DNA of 64,000 nucleotides from Stachybotrys elegans (Eukaryota > Ascomycota > Sordariomycetes > Hypocreales > Stachybotryaceae), in contig JAGPNK010000020.1 in assembly GCA_020746835.1 (NCBI GenBank), positions 408,941 to 472,940 of the forward strand, in the 5' to 3' direction. The position numbers and the translations under genes are program-made. The notes under the pieces are model-generated. The model did no database searches and was not told the DNA's origin. It was given only the letters and a program-made list of their open reading frames with translations. Shown piece by piece: positions 22,233 to 35,002 of the stretch; position 1 is the first letter of the stretch; each line of letters starts with the position of its first letter.

Positions 22233-22886
22233 GGAGAGCTTCAGTTCATTTTGGCGAAGACATGCATCGGCTCATTGCTATGGCTATTGTTATTTTTGGA
22301 AGATTGTCGTTTATCTTGTCGTTTACGAGGTTACTTGTCGATTATGTGCTGAATTTCTTAGCATAGTTAGTCTGCGAGCTTCCCTTTGCAGATGTAATGA
22401 CGAGGATTAATGATAGACTTTGGAGAAACGCAGACTGGATTATCTCGTCTCAGGATAGTCTGTGGAATTATGATAAACTTAGTAAAGAGCAAGGCGGCAT
22501 TATGCTAGTCATGTACCAGAGGATATTCTTGACAAGAAGAAGTAGCCACGGCGGCAATGGATCTATATTGGCGTGCAGGCTGAGTTGACCGTCAGAACTT
22601 ATCAATTGCTGGACTCCTATTGCGATACTCCGTACGGAATACTTGTGGTGAAGTTGAAGGTGGAATTGCGGAGCCTTCACGTCTGCCACTATGGTGAGGA
22701 TGGTGGGGCCGCGTTCCAAAACAAGGGACCAGAAAAAAAAAGCGAAAATTCCACCCTGCGATAAGATAACCACTGCATTGGAGTTTTCCTGCGCGACCGC
22801 TTACCGTATTTCCCTACTCATTCCATATCTACCGTCGGCTTCAAGCTTTCAATTCAGGTTCCGATAAGATCCAATCACTTTTCAAA
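22233..22886. other. intergenic, no gene seen
   Basis: 3' flank of the secreted-protein gene and promoter of the NOP6-like gene. The immediate upstream tract (22780-22886) is CT-rich. No coding potential with splice support. Confidence 0.45.
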
Positions 22887-23984
22887 ATGGTCAAGAGCAA
22901 ACGCGCGAGAGACGCCGTCGAGGCTGAGGAGCAGCCCGTTGCTGAGCGCATCGACGACAAGCCGAGCAAGAAGCGCAAGACGGACGACGCCGACACCGAC
23001 GTGAAGGAGAAGAAGAAGTCCAAGAAGGACAAGCATAAGAAGGAGAGCCGCAAGGAGAAGAAGGAGAAGCGCAAGGACATCCAGGATCTCCCTGACGACG
23101 ATGCGGTCGAGGATATGAACATTGACAAGGAGGCTGGCGAGAAGCCCGAGGCGGCCGATTCTGATGCTGAAGTCAAGAAGGAGAAGAAGGAAAAGAAGAA
23201 GAAGGAGAAGGAGGAGAAGAAGAAGAAGGAGAAGGAGGAGAAGAAGAAGGACAAGAAAGAAAAGAAGGATAAGAAGGACAAAAAGTCCAAGAAGGAAAAG
23301 AAGGACAAGGACAACGCCGACGGCTCCAAGGACGAGGACGACGAGCCCATGACCAACGGAGACGCAGAGGCAGCCGAAGAAGGCGAGGACGCCGAGGCCT
23401 CTGGCGAGAAGCGCGACCGACACATCGTCTTCGTCGGGAACCTGCCCTTCACGGCGACGGCCGAGACCATCAAGGCGCACTTTGCGTCGCTGTCGCCCAT
23501 CTCGGTGCGGTGCATGAAGAACCCCAACGACGACAAGCCGTGCCGCGGCATCGCCTTTGTCGAGTTCGGCAAGGTGTGGCACCAGCGGACGTGCCTGGAC
23601 AAGTTCCACCACTCGCTGTTTGACGACGGCGTCTCGCCGGCGCGCAAGATCAACGTAGAGCTGACGTAAGTACTCCCCTAAACCTGCACCTGCCCTGCAG
23701 TCTCTTCTCTACTCTACTTTACCCTACCCTCGAATATCCCTTGATACTGACGCGTGCACTGCAGGGCCGGCGGCGGCGGCAAGTCCAAGCACCGACAGGA
23801 GAAGATCCTCGAGAAGAACAAGAAGCTCAACGAGAACCGCACCAAGCGCATCCACAAGGAGCAGAACGCCAAGGAGGAGGCCAAGAAGGCCTCGGCGCGC
23901 AAGGAGCAGATGGAGCAGAAGCAGGACGTCGAGGACAGCATACACCCCAGTCGTCGCGGCAGGGTTCCCGGGTACAACAGGTGA
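22887..23984 (+). CDS. NOP6: Nop6-like RRM protein of ribosome biogenesis
   Basis: Exons 22887-23665 and 23765-23984, intron 99 bp (GTAAGT..CTGCAG), 332 aa. The N-terminal 170 residues are extremely Lys/Glu-rich (KKEKKEKKKKEKEEKKKK type), a charged helix typical of nucleolar proteins. One RRM follows at about residues 175-260: HIVFVGNLPF is RNP2-like and RGIAFVEF is RNP1-like. The splice joins KINVELT to AGGGGKSKHRQEK and a basic tail ending RRGRVPGYNR. Yeast Nop6 acts early in 40S assembly; the same role is inferred. The A-rich coding stretch is a real feature of the protein, not a repeat insertion. Confidence 0.85.
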
Positions 23985-24825
23985 ACAACGGCGGAGCGCG
24001 CCTGAATGCATACAGTACGTTGTTCGCGATGGGTTCGGCGTTGGGGAACCAGGAATTGCATGGCTGAATAGAACAAAAATGGGAGACGGAAGAAGAAAGA
24101 TGTTGAGCGACGAGAAAAGAATCCTGCGTGGATAGCAATGACCGCTGTGCCAGGTTTTACGATTGGGATACCCGCGAGTATAGCATACGTACGAATGGAT
24201 AGACCGTCTCTTTTTGCATCTCACTCAAGGCCTTTCGCATATTCACTTTGTGCGAATCGAGGCGGTGGGTTGCAAGGGGCTGGGGAAACGTGAAGTCACT
24301 GGAGCAAAAGCGAATAAGATAAATGACCACCTGCGTGCTATCTACAAAACAACGGGATATCCTTGGTTGCTCGAGAAAAAAGAGAGACAAGTATGCGAGA
24401 AGAAAGGAGATGGCCCTTGCTGCTTGCCAGCGCCTTGTGGCCCAGACAAATCCAGGGCAGCACTCATGGAGGGAGGGAGCTCCCCGCTCCTCGAGAGCCC
24501 AGCCGTCTCCCTTGCCCCATGCATTGTCTGACATATTCTCGTCCGAGCGGGTTTCCGGAAGGTGGTAGTCGAGGAGTTGCGGCTCCCCATCGTGTAACCG
24601 GTCGTAACCTCTTCTCCTTACTCGCTTGCATCTCTGTATCTCTTAAGAGGAAAATTCAATCGTGAGGGTGGCCCTCGGTATCATTAACAACGGCCAGTTT
24701 CGTAACGGGCGGCCCGGGCCCATCGCCTGATGGACTGCGGACCACTGTGGTTCTCTTTGCGTGTGTATTGCAGGGAGGAAGTAACTCGCGTCATCGGGCC
24801 CTGCAAGGTTGGCGTGTTTAGCCGT
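23985..24825. other. convergent 3' region of NOP6-like gene and rac1
   Basis: No gene seen. Presumably both 3' UTRs. Overlapping short frames on both strands lack domains. Confidence 0.5.
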
Positions 24826-25871
<1,046 letters not shown>

Positions 25872-28800
25872 TTCTGTGTGATTTTGATGTGTTGGTGGAG
25901 GATGGGTGCTGGAAAGCGGTGGGCGAGATGCAGATCGAGAGATAAGAGGTCAGGTCCCAAGTGCCTTTTTCGGGGGGTGGTTGGGATTTGGAGTTGGCCA
26001 AACGGCTAGGATTGGGTAGGTAGGTAAAGATGGGGAAGGGGAAAAAGACAAGGGGAGGCAAAGGGGGAGTGCAAAGGGGGAGAATTGAGGAAATCGGGCG
26101 ATTGGAATGGGAATCTGAAGAGGGGGGTGGAGGGGGGTTGCTGAGCTAAAGAAGAGCCCGAAGACGATTGACAGAGAGAGAGAGAGAAAGGGATGATGGG
26201 ATGAGATGGTTCAAGGACGGGATGAGCTCGTAGAAGAGAGGGAGGGAGGAGAAATAGCAGGCGGGCTATGGTTGACTGATGATGGGAGGACGGTTTTAGC
26301 GGACGGGCGGTGGTGGATGGGTTGATGCTTGACTGGGGGGTGAGAGGGGGGGCTTTTCAGGCTTCAGGCGGGACGCTACAGGCAAGGCAGGGCAGGTCAG
26401 AACAACAGCACAGGGCACACAATGGGAACTCGAGGCCACTCACGGACGGATGTATGGAAGTAGGTACCTAGTAGGCGGGGGAGGGAATGGATGCCCCTAC
26501 AAACCGTCCCTCCAGGTACATGCACGCGACTGACCTCTTCTTTGTCGACCTTAGCGGCGAAGGTACCTGTAAGTTTTGGAGAGTCGGGCTTGGGATGCAT
26601 GGTACCGGCACGGAGGTCAGAGGTCAGAGGTCAGATACCTCCTTGCGTCTGTGTGGGTGGGTGAGCAGGTGGGTACCAGCCTGGCGGAAAAGTGCTGGGC
26701 AGGGCAAGGCGAGACACCAAAACCCCCCAAGACCAGACAAGATGGGCTTCTGGCTGGGTGGCGGGTGGCGGGTGGCGGGCGCGACAAGCTGGAGGCTGGA
26801 GAGGCTGGAGGGCTCTTGGCAGGCCCCTCTTGACGAGATATACAGTACATATGGACAGGCAAAGTCACGTAAGATACCTGAAAACCATTCGAATTGGACG
26901 TGCAGCGTCATGGCTGTGCGGTGAGCAAACGGGCACAGCAATACCACCGCCCACAAACATGCCATTCACACAAGGCGCGCGCTCACACACACACACACAA
27001 TACTTGTGCTGTGCGCACGCACATGTGGGCGGCGGCGGCGGCGGCGGCGGGTTTGGGGTTTGGGGGTTTGGGGGTGAGCTTTTGGTTTCAACGCTGCTTC
27101 AAGGTCAGGCAGGCCATGAACGGATGCTCGAACGTGGCGAAACCGGATCAGACCGGGGAGAAACCGAACTCCTCCCTCCCCCTTCCCTCCGAGCAAGAGG
27201 TGTTTGGACAAACAGGTCGAGGTCGACACATGTCAGAAGTCGTTCTCGGTGGAGGGAAAAGGGCGGCGGCGGCAATGGCTGATTCTAGGGCCCTCATAGG
27301 TACCTCAAAGGTCGTGCCGCCCACTCCCTCTTCTTGGCCTGCCTGATACCTGACCTGTCAGGTTGCTGCTTATCCTCCTCCTGATCCCTCTTTTCCTCTC
27401 TTGTCTCTCCTCTCTCCTTTCTTCTTCTTCTTCTTCTTCTTCTTCTCTCCTCCCCCCTCACCACTTGACCCCTTCTGGCCAACCCTGCGCCGTGGCCTTG
27501 CCCTCTAGATCAGAGACCGCAATAGCAGGTGCCGTAGATCAGCTTGGGCGTTCTCAGCAGGGACCTGTAGTTCTTGGCGGCGCATGGATGCGGAGTGGGG
27601 AAGGAGGTCTCAGCATCCACCTCGCCCGCCTCCCAGCAGAGGTACCCGAAGCGGTGGTGCTGGTGCTGCTCAGAACCACTGTGCCCTGTTGCTGAGCTCA
27701 GACGAATGGGCTGGGCTGGGCTGGGTTCGAGGGAGGAAACACAGCGGTTTATGCTCTTGTTTACCGGTACAACTCGAGATGAGATGTGCAGAGTGTTGAA
27801 GCTGGGCATGTCGTTGCATCACGAGATGCCAGGCCAACCAACCAGAGGGATCATGCTTGCTTCGGATGCTGTTGCACTCTGGTGCTGGCTTGTTTCAAGC
27901 CTCAGACTGCGTGTTTCGCATCATGGAGGGGCGCTGGACCAGCGCCAGCTCACGTGCCGCCCAGTCTCATGGCCGAGCTCTTTTCAGCGCACAGGAGGTA
28001 CCTGATCAAGGTACCTTGCGTTTTACCCAAAAGTACCACCTCACAGATACGTCAACACTGCGGTATTCGCAGCATTGCAATTCGCAATCGAGCCCGATTC
28101 CTCTGTCCATCTTCAAGCGGCCATGTACTCCGTACAAACGCCAATGATGCTGGTTCCCTACAAGAGCGAACCGTGCGCTTAGCCCGTCACTTCACCACCC
28201 GCCTCACTATCTCTAACCTGCTAATCGCGTCATGGTAATGAGCTCGCACCTTAGATCCAATGTAACCGACTCGTCAGATTTGCAGGGCTGGCTGATCACA
28301 ATCGTGCCCAACAAGGGGCTCGTGCGACTCCTCAAGCACCTCTATTCAGCGACTTGCAGGCTCCCATTGTGTCGGTACGCGACAGACAATGATACGTTGT
28401 TTTTCCTGTCACACACGGTGCGATATGCATGCGATGCGGAAAAGAACCGCTCACCCCAGACCAAGCGTGCGCCCCGATAAGCTATGATCGATCGCCCACC
28501 TCCCCTTGACTTTGACTTGCCGCCGCTATGGGCGGATACAGCTCAGGCCCAAGCAAGGAGGAAACCCATCATGGAAGAGACATCTCACTTCCCGCAAATG
28601 GCCACTTGGCATGCGATTGTCGGGCTGACAAAGTGTCACGGCGGCGGGTAGTTGCGCGAACCAGGACACTGCATCATGTCCGCCGTGGATCCCTGCCATT
28701 TTCTTCCATCCACGCTATCCGTCCTGCCCCGTCGTCCCGTCCGATCTCTTGCCTGCTAGTAAGCGCATAGCGATCAACGCGTTCAAGGCAGAGTGTAAGA

Positions 28801-30102
28801 AATGTCCCATGATGCATCGCTTCCAGACTTTTCTTGGTCATGTGATATGCCATGTGACCCCGGCAGCGTAGGCCGTCACAGCCTGACTTAATATTGTTTG
28901 ACCTGGGACTGTATCATCTCTGGGGGATTTTTGACAGCCTAAGAACTTATGGCATTGTCATTTAGGCTCACTGAGAAGTTATTTGAAGTTAATGCATTGA
29001 TTGTAATGTTGATTGTTGACTGCCTCAGAACAACCATAGGCATCGGTGTATCTGATATGTGCCTTGGAATCAGATCTCTCTCACTACAAACTTCAAGCTC
29101 CTTGTATCATTGGAAGGTATCTATTTCGCATAGAAAGCATGATTTCCCATGTGCTCTGGAAGTTGCCGAATATTGACACCTATGAAAACAGCCCTCAGTC
29201 TGATCCTCCATACGCATGGCCATGTGGGCACGCGTCAACTGGGTAGACACAAGGATCTCATAAACGTTAACTACTAGGTAGTCCAGTAACCCAAAGGGTT
29301 GTTATATAAAAGGATAAGTAGAGAGGCCCTCGTTTCCCATGCTAGCCAGGCTACTTTGCAACAAGGGAGCAGTCGCATATGGCGGGAGAAAATAGCACTA
29401 GAAATAACTGGGCTTCCTGCACCTCGAAAGCTTACCATAAGCACCATTCTAACTACGGTATACCCATGTTACAGGTGGTTCTCAGCCACTGAGGCGCTTC
29501 ACCTCAGCTGATGGGGCGAGCAACATCTGATGGAACCATTTTCGTCGCTTTCCCTCCCCCTGTTGGACTTGTCGATCATCTTCTCAATTGGACCTCTTGC
29601 CGCCCAACTTTGTCTTGATGGCCTGTCACCAGCTCGCGCCCACACCTGATTGGCTTACGACCGCTGTCACTGTAAATCACCAACCTTCAACGGCCTCTCC
29701 TACTGGACCTCCAGCCCTCATGGAGTCCCAGCAGCTGCCCTTGTCAACCGAGGTCCGGCGCGGGGTCGCGAATCACAATCACATATCACCTTGAATGGAG
29801 CTTAGGCCCTGCTCGCTTGGTATCGATCCACCCAAATTCCAGATCACCGCTTTACAAGTGGAGGGTTAGATGTGACTTGAACAATAAACTCGCATTGATA
29901 CGGAGTATCGTAATACACATTATGGTTCCTCAGATATACACCAAGACTTCAATTTTGCAGTGGCGCACCTAGGGCTATTCGTAGCCTTCATCCCCTTCGC
30001 AGCCTCGCTGACCTAGGCTTCGCAGCCTTTGCTAACCTAGCCTTGTGAGTACGCCATAGTAAAATTGGCTGTGTAGGTCCTATGCCAAGTCTTGGTGTGT
30101 AT
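25872..30102. promoter_or_regulatory. 4.2 kb gene-poor interval upstream of rac1
   Basis: I find no gene with domain content or splice support. 25990-26360 is purine-rich on the plus strand (GA runs such as 26168-26186; GGGGG runs), i.e. pyrimidine-rich on the rac1 coding strand, consistent with a 5' UTR and promoter. Other simple sequence: a GGCGGGT triplication near 26758-26780, CA repeats at 26985-27000, (GGC)n at 27029-27050, G-runs at 27049-27075 and (TTC)n at about 27418-27448. 28.2-30.0 kb is ordinary non-coding sequence, with a short degenerate tandem repeat of CTTCGCAGCCT..CTGACCTAG type at 29995-30045. Confidence 0.45.
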
Positions 30103-32375
30103 CTAAGACATAAATATATCGCGTCCAATCTTCTGCGCCATCCCTTCCCAGGTGGTACTCGTCTCTTTACCACCCACCTGCTGGGGTTGCTTCATGGGGG
30201 CTCCGTTGCCGAATGGTCGTCCATCGGCGTCACATCTCATGCGCAAAACGCCCTTATTATCATCTCTAAAGTCTCTAGCACCTTTGACCGACGCAGATAC
30301 GGCACCAGACTGCAAGTAATCTCTCACAGCCTCGCCCAAGCAACCGGACCGCGCCGCCAGCGATGTATGCCCAGCCGTTCGGAGTTCAACCACGGCAGCT
30401 TTCTCAAACTCCCTTGCCATAGCCACAGCATCCTCCAATGGTGTCACTGGATCAAATGAGTTTCCGATCAACAGAGGAGATACGGCTGCAAGCCTTTTGG
30501 TTTTCGCAGGTTCATTTCTGGCCCAAAAGGGAAGCTTCTCGGTTGGTAGGCCGGGGCTGCTGATGGACCAGCCGTTGCACTGCATGTTGAGTGCCATCCA
30601 AACATCTCCAAATTGAGAGGAACCCAGCATATCTGTGAGGGCAGCCTGTATCTGTGGAATAGTTTGGTCCATCTACAAACGAAACAGGTTAGTATTGATT
30701 CCCTGGCGGAAAGAAATGTTTGGGGATCCGGGACATACAGGCTGGAGTTTATCAGCACATTGCGTAACAAGCGCAGCATCATTGGCAAGACGCCTTGACA
30801 GGCCCGATAGCTTGTTTCCCTCTGATATTGGGGAAGTGCCGCGAAGTACTGTAGCAAGCCGCAGGGTGTCTCGCGCATAGACGCTGTTCAACAAGACAGC
30901 GAGATCCCCAAACGAAGAGAGGGGGAGCTGCAGGGCCGCAAACACCCTTTTCTTGAAACCACTCAACCCAAACACCCTCGGCTCGCGGGAATCAGGGTCG
31001 ATGTAGTAGATTGGCGATGCCACGAGGTTCTCCAGAGCCATGGAGTAGCGCTCCATGATGTCAGAGACTCGATCTCCCTGCCTGTAGAAGGCACAGCGAT
31101 CACGAGCCTCCTGGCACTCATAGAAGAACTGATCGAGAACCTTATCCGTGTCCCGCAGGCTGGACTTTCGAAAAGGCCGGCTATTCTCGTAGGCATCAAC
31201 GACTCCATCCAGAATCAGCCTGCCGACGCGGTCGGGATACATGGCGGCAAATGTCGTGCCAACGAAGCTTCCATAAGAGAAGCCCCAGAAGACGAGTTTG
31301 CCTTTGGTGGATGCCGGGTTACGGTTCTCGCTCGTTTGATCCTTCTCAACCTCCGTAGAGGAGCGAGGCCCAAATTTCCACAGCTCCCACGCATCCACGA
31401 TACGCATCATGTCGCTCGCAGTGTACCTCGTCCCCATGTAGGGAAACAGACTGCTCTGCCCGTCGACCTTTTCATGCTTATCCCGGCAAAGACTCGTCAC
31501 CGCCCTATCATGCGCGTCGGCCACCCGAGTTCTCCTACCGTCTTGTTCGAGATCCGGCAGCTCCAGGGCAGCCTTTTGCGTGGCCCACGTCGAACGATGC
31601 TCGTATCCCACGCGCATAGCATCCTGTGTGTATAACTTGGACTTTGAATCCTCCGGGCCCACGGGGAAATTCAGCGATGTCCAGCAGTCGATGTGTGGCC
31701 TACTGTAGCCAGAACCGCGCGGGTCAAATCCTACAATGTCTTGGTCAGAACCCGTGACATGCTGTAGATATTGACCAGCCAGGCGGACAAAGTCAACGCC
31801 ACCAACCCCAGTCGCCCCTGGGCTGACAATGAGCGGCGAATCAGAAAAGTTGTTCCTATCGACATGCCCTTTCCCCGGCAGCATAATGAGAGCAAGCTCG
31901 ATGGTTTGGTCGGAAAACGACGTGCGTGGTTTGTTGCTGTTCCGATTGTCGGCCATTTTCGCCGTCGACTTGGAGAGGCCGTCAACCACTGGTACAGCCA
32001 ACCGAGCGCATTGGAATCGAGCCTGCTTATCTCCACGGAAGCATGGCTGCCAGTCCAATTCGGTTTTTACAGGGATCTGTATTCTCCATCAACAACGACA
32101 GGACTGGCAACGTGGTCTAGATGATAAGATCGAACCTCTCCGAACACATCTTCCTGGGGGGCCTGAGCCTGCCTTGGCGCGGCTTCTTTTGGAAGGGCAG
32201 GGCCTTGAAATCGATGTAATATTGCGAGTCCAAGGGCAACGGCTAGGAGCATTCCAATCGCGATGGTACTATTCGAGGAGGGCTCCCGTCGCTCTTTTCG
32301 TGCTACCGTTGCTGAACTTGTCGACTTGTCGCTCTTCCCCGCCCGTGAAGAAGGGCCTCTAAAGTTGACGGCCAT
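30103..32375 (-). CDS. membrane-anchored serine peptidase, S33 / TAP-like alpha/beta hydrolase
   Basis: Model: exons 32375-32136, 32076-30739 and 30672-30103, 715 aa. The second intron (66 bp, GTATGT..TACTAAC..GTAG) is excellent. The first (59 bp, donor GTTCGA) is weaker but joins …EDVFGE to IPVKTELDWQPC, the expected start of the mature domain. N-terminal basic region, then a signal anchor (IAIGMLLAVALGLAIL). Alpha/beta hydrolase core: DQDIVGFDPRGSGYS; nucleophile GFSYGSFVG; DRVGRLILDGVVD; C-terminal TAP-like domain with SFDPVTPLEDA (catalytic Asp region) and GHTSL (catalytic His). Family members release N-terminal peptides or cleave small amide substrates; the substrate here is unknown. Intact if the first intron is right. 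Confidence 0.82.
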
Positions 32376-33211
32376 CCTAGTACGCAAGATGAATTATTAT
32401 GTTGCGCGCGCGCCTGGCGCGTAGTGTGACACTTGGTGGCGGCAGAAGGAACAGTGATGGGATGCCACAGATAAACTGTCGGTCAGAGGCGGTATCGACA
32501 CCGATAAGCCGAAACGGAGTTGTGTGCGCCATTGGCCCAGGCTACAGGGTATGCGACATGTCCACTCAAAGGCAGACAGAAATTCAGGCTAAATTGGACC
32601 CTCTAAAAAGATGCATAGATCAAACATAAAGAAACGGTGCATTGGTGGATTGCATATATCACTCCTTACCTTTGTATTGATTAAAAGAGGGTCAACAGCG
32701 AGAAAGAGTGCTCAGTACCATGACAAACAAAGTCGGCGTGTTAAAACTGCTTAAAATACTATATCGGCTCTATGTGGGATTTCCTGTTTGTGTGCCCTAA
32801 TAGGACATAGATCATTTACTTTGAGAAGACCCCCTCTAATAATAAAGACAATATTAGATCAATAGATAACAATTAGTTAAAAAATTCAATTAAGAAAATC
32901 TTATAGCTACAGTAGATATTAAACTTTTCTAGCCACCTATTGCAATTGCCTAGAAGATACCGCTGTGGCGTTGGGCGCCTGAACATACGAGAAGGCTTCT
33001 GCCTGGTGACTCGATCAGAGCTGGATGTCGCTTCGGCGAGTGTATCGGCTCTATTACCTGACAATTATTTAAAATCATCCATAATAATATATATCGGTGG
33101 CTGACGTATACGTTTGCGCCTTTTACCGATATAGGGACCTTATCCCAACCCTTACTTGCGATGTACCGGCTCCTCTTCGTTTTGGAATATTTGATAGGGG
33201 CGAGAAGAAAG
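32376..33211. other. intergenic with dispersed repeat copy C, no gene seen
   Basis: 32640-33100 is AT-richer than neighbours, with a remnant of the 41-bp repeat. No coding potential recognised. Confidence 0.4.
32771..32810 (+). repeat. dispersed repeat, copy C
   Basis: TATGTGGGATTTCCTGTTTG..., the same 41-bp core as copies A and B. It carries C-to-T type differences (GCCCTAATAGGACATAG versus GCCCCAATGGGATACAG), so it is more RIP-like than the others. Confidence 0.7.
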
Positions 33212-34342
33212 TTAGACCGGCTGAGAAAGTTCGTAAGCCCATGAGGCGTAGTGTCTGGGCTCAATCTCACGGAGAGCAATGTGATCAAAGTAATGAAACA
33301 CAACTCTGTATCGGCGGTGTGGATGGTAAACATTTCTAGTCCGCCTGGCATCCTCTTGTTCGATCAGAGCCGCGTGTGCGGAATGGTTGCGCCAGTAGAA
33401 TGGGTATTCGAATATCTGAGGCGGGAAGGCGGACAGCAGGGGTGATTCACCTCGTAAACCAAGGTCGTGGGAACTATACCAAGGAGAACAAGTCCAAGGG
33501 CCAATGCCGGGGAATGCAAGAGGCTGATCGGCAAAAGCCATTCCGAGCTTCATGTGGCATTCCGTATCCTCGAACTGAAAGGGCGAGTAGACCGTCTTGG
33601 TGTGAAGAAAGCTATCGGGGTGTCCGTACCGGGCGTTGGAAGCAGGATCGATGTCAGTGGTGGCTTGACCTGCCCTCGGCCAGAAGGTCCACCACGTAGA
33701 AGATGCGGCGCCGTCGGGCTCGATCTTGGCCCCGGCCATGTTGGAGTTCTTAATCTCTCTCTGACACATGTAGATGTGCGTAGCCGAGTAGGTCGCAGGC
33801 TGGAGTGCCACAATTTCTCTCCACTGGAAGATGGGAACGTGGAGGCGGCGGGCGGGGGTGGTGGTGACCCGGACAGGCCCGAGCCCGTTGATGAGAGCAG
33901 CGACGTAGGCGGGGAAAGGGGAGTCGTCTATGCCAGCGTCGTGCATGGTTGCGGCGGTGGTAGGGTCGATGCGTGCATACTTGCGGTGGGTGACGACGTA
34001 GGACGCGAGGAGGCCGTTGTAGGCTACGCTCCGGGCGATGTTGAACACTTCATTGTGTTGCCCGCCTGTTATGGAAGACAGGCACCCGACATCGTTGAAG
34101 AGGGGGGCAATGGTGAAGTATAAGACTCGTTCGAGGATCTGGAGCATGACGCCGGCGTCGAGGGTCTGGATCGACAGAGGGTAATACGCCTCGTTCGAGT
34201 CTTGGGTGAGGATGTGTGCTTCGACAAGAGCGGAACCGAAATCAGCCATATGGCTGTTGGGAGTCGGGATGACGGGGCTCGGCTGGATGCTCTCCAGGCT
34301 GCTCTCCCGAGGGGAGCTGCGATTCTTATTCGTTGGATCCAT
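33212..34342 (-). CDS. orphan single-exon protein, 376 aa
   Basis: Uninterrupted frame from ATG 34342. No signal peptide, no membrane segment, no motif I can name. The N-terminal 30 residues are Ser/Pro-rich. The rest looks like one globular domain with AFPAYVAALINGLGPVRVTT-like and FQWREIVALQP segments, and a C-terminus rich in His/Tyr/Arg (YHPHRRYRVVFHYFDHI). The lack of introns in an intron-rich neighbourhood is notable. The general layout (hydrophilic N-terminus, helical domain, INGLGPV-type motif) faintly recalls capsid proteins of fungal partiti-like viruses that have entered fungal genomes. I could not test that and give it low weight. Confidence 0.6.
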   Translation of the reverse strand: MDPTNKNRSSPRESSLESIQPSPVIPTPNSHMADFGSALVEAHILTQDSNEAYYPLSIQTLDAGVMLQILERVLYFTIAPLFNDVGCLSSITGGQHNEVFNIARSVAYNGLLASYVVTHRKYARIDPTTAATMHDAGIDDSPFPAYVAALINGLGPVRVTTTPARRLHVPIFQWREIVALQPATYSATHIYMCQREIKNSNMAGAKIEPDGAASSTWWTFWPRAGQATTDIDPASNARYGHPDSFLHTKTVYSPFQFEDTECHMKLGMAFADQPLAFPGIGPWTCSPWYSSHDLGLRGESPLLSAFPPQIFEYPFYWRNHSAHAALIEQEDARRTRNVYHPHRRYRVVFHYFDHIALREIEPRHYASWAYELSQPV

Positions 34343-35002
34343 CTTATCGTTGGGTATATTAGCGACGAGGTAGTGTTATATTGGTTTGGCTGTATTATCA
34401 GGCTGGACGAGACGTAAAGACTGCGTTGCAATGACAGTATATGAAGCTGTGGTAGGAAGTCGGATCACATCTGCCGCTATTAATAGATGGAAGGAAGTTC
34501 TGCCTGTGAAAGTGTTGGGGAGGAAAACTCCATCTTGAAGACTATAAGTATTTGCAGAAGCAACATGAAGAGTCACGAGTGAAAACTTTATTCTGTTGAG
34601 GTACCTCCTATAAGGTTGCCGCTCGTGATTCACCGAAGCATTTGAAGGCCATTCAAGATTGTCCTATGATCTGTGGAAAAACGCCTCTAGGCTCTAACAA
34701 TACTCCAGTCCAGTCCCTATAGGTAAACTCTGAGTATAATGCCCTATGATTTAGCGCTCTATTAGCAAATATCTTCTTCTACTTCTTCTACTTCTTCTAC
34801 TTCTTCTACTTCTTCTACTTCTTCTACTTCTTCTTGTATATTATAGTCACAAGTACCATATACTTTCTGCCAATTATTAGATATTTATTTGAGGCATCGG
34901 AAATGAAAGCCATGGCTGACTGACTGGTGCCGGCTGAAAGAACAGTGCATGCGGTAGTAGTTGTAGTTGAAGTTATTGCAGGGCAACGGGGAATATTGCG
35001 TC
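34343..35002. other. intergenic with a microsatellite
   Basis: Between two minus-strand genes: promoter of the orphan gene and 3' end of the BTB gene. Contains the (TTCTTCTAC)n array. Confidence 0.45.
34772..34838. repeat. (TTCTTCTAC)n microsatellite
   Basis: About seven 9-bp units in perfect or near-perfect register, ending CTTCTTGTATA as the array at 6541-6590 does. Confidence 0.9.

Noticed and set aside
23122..23653. Long minus-strand and +1 frames over the Lys-rich gene
   Set aside because: Shadows of the AAG/GAG-rich NOP6-like coding sequence; low-complexity poly-Leu/Ser/Phe or poly-Arg.
27049..27075. Telomere-like repeats (GGGTTTGGGGTTT)
   Set aside because: Not the TTAGGG repeat of filamentous ascomycetes, only four irregular units and internal to the sequence; kept only as a G-run observation.
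26692..27346. Overlapping 150-196 codon plus-strand frames upstream of rac1
   Set aside because: Composition follows GGC, CA and purine simple repeats; no domain or conserved-looking core.
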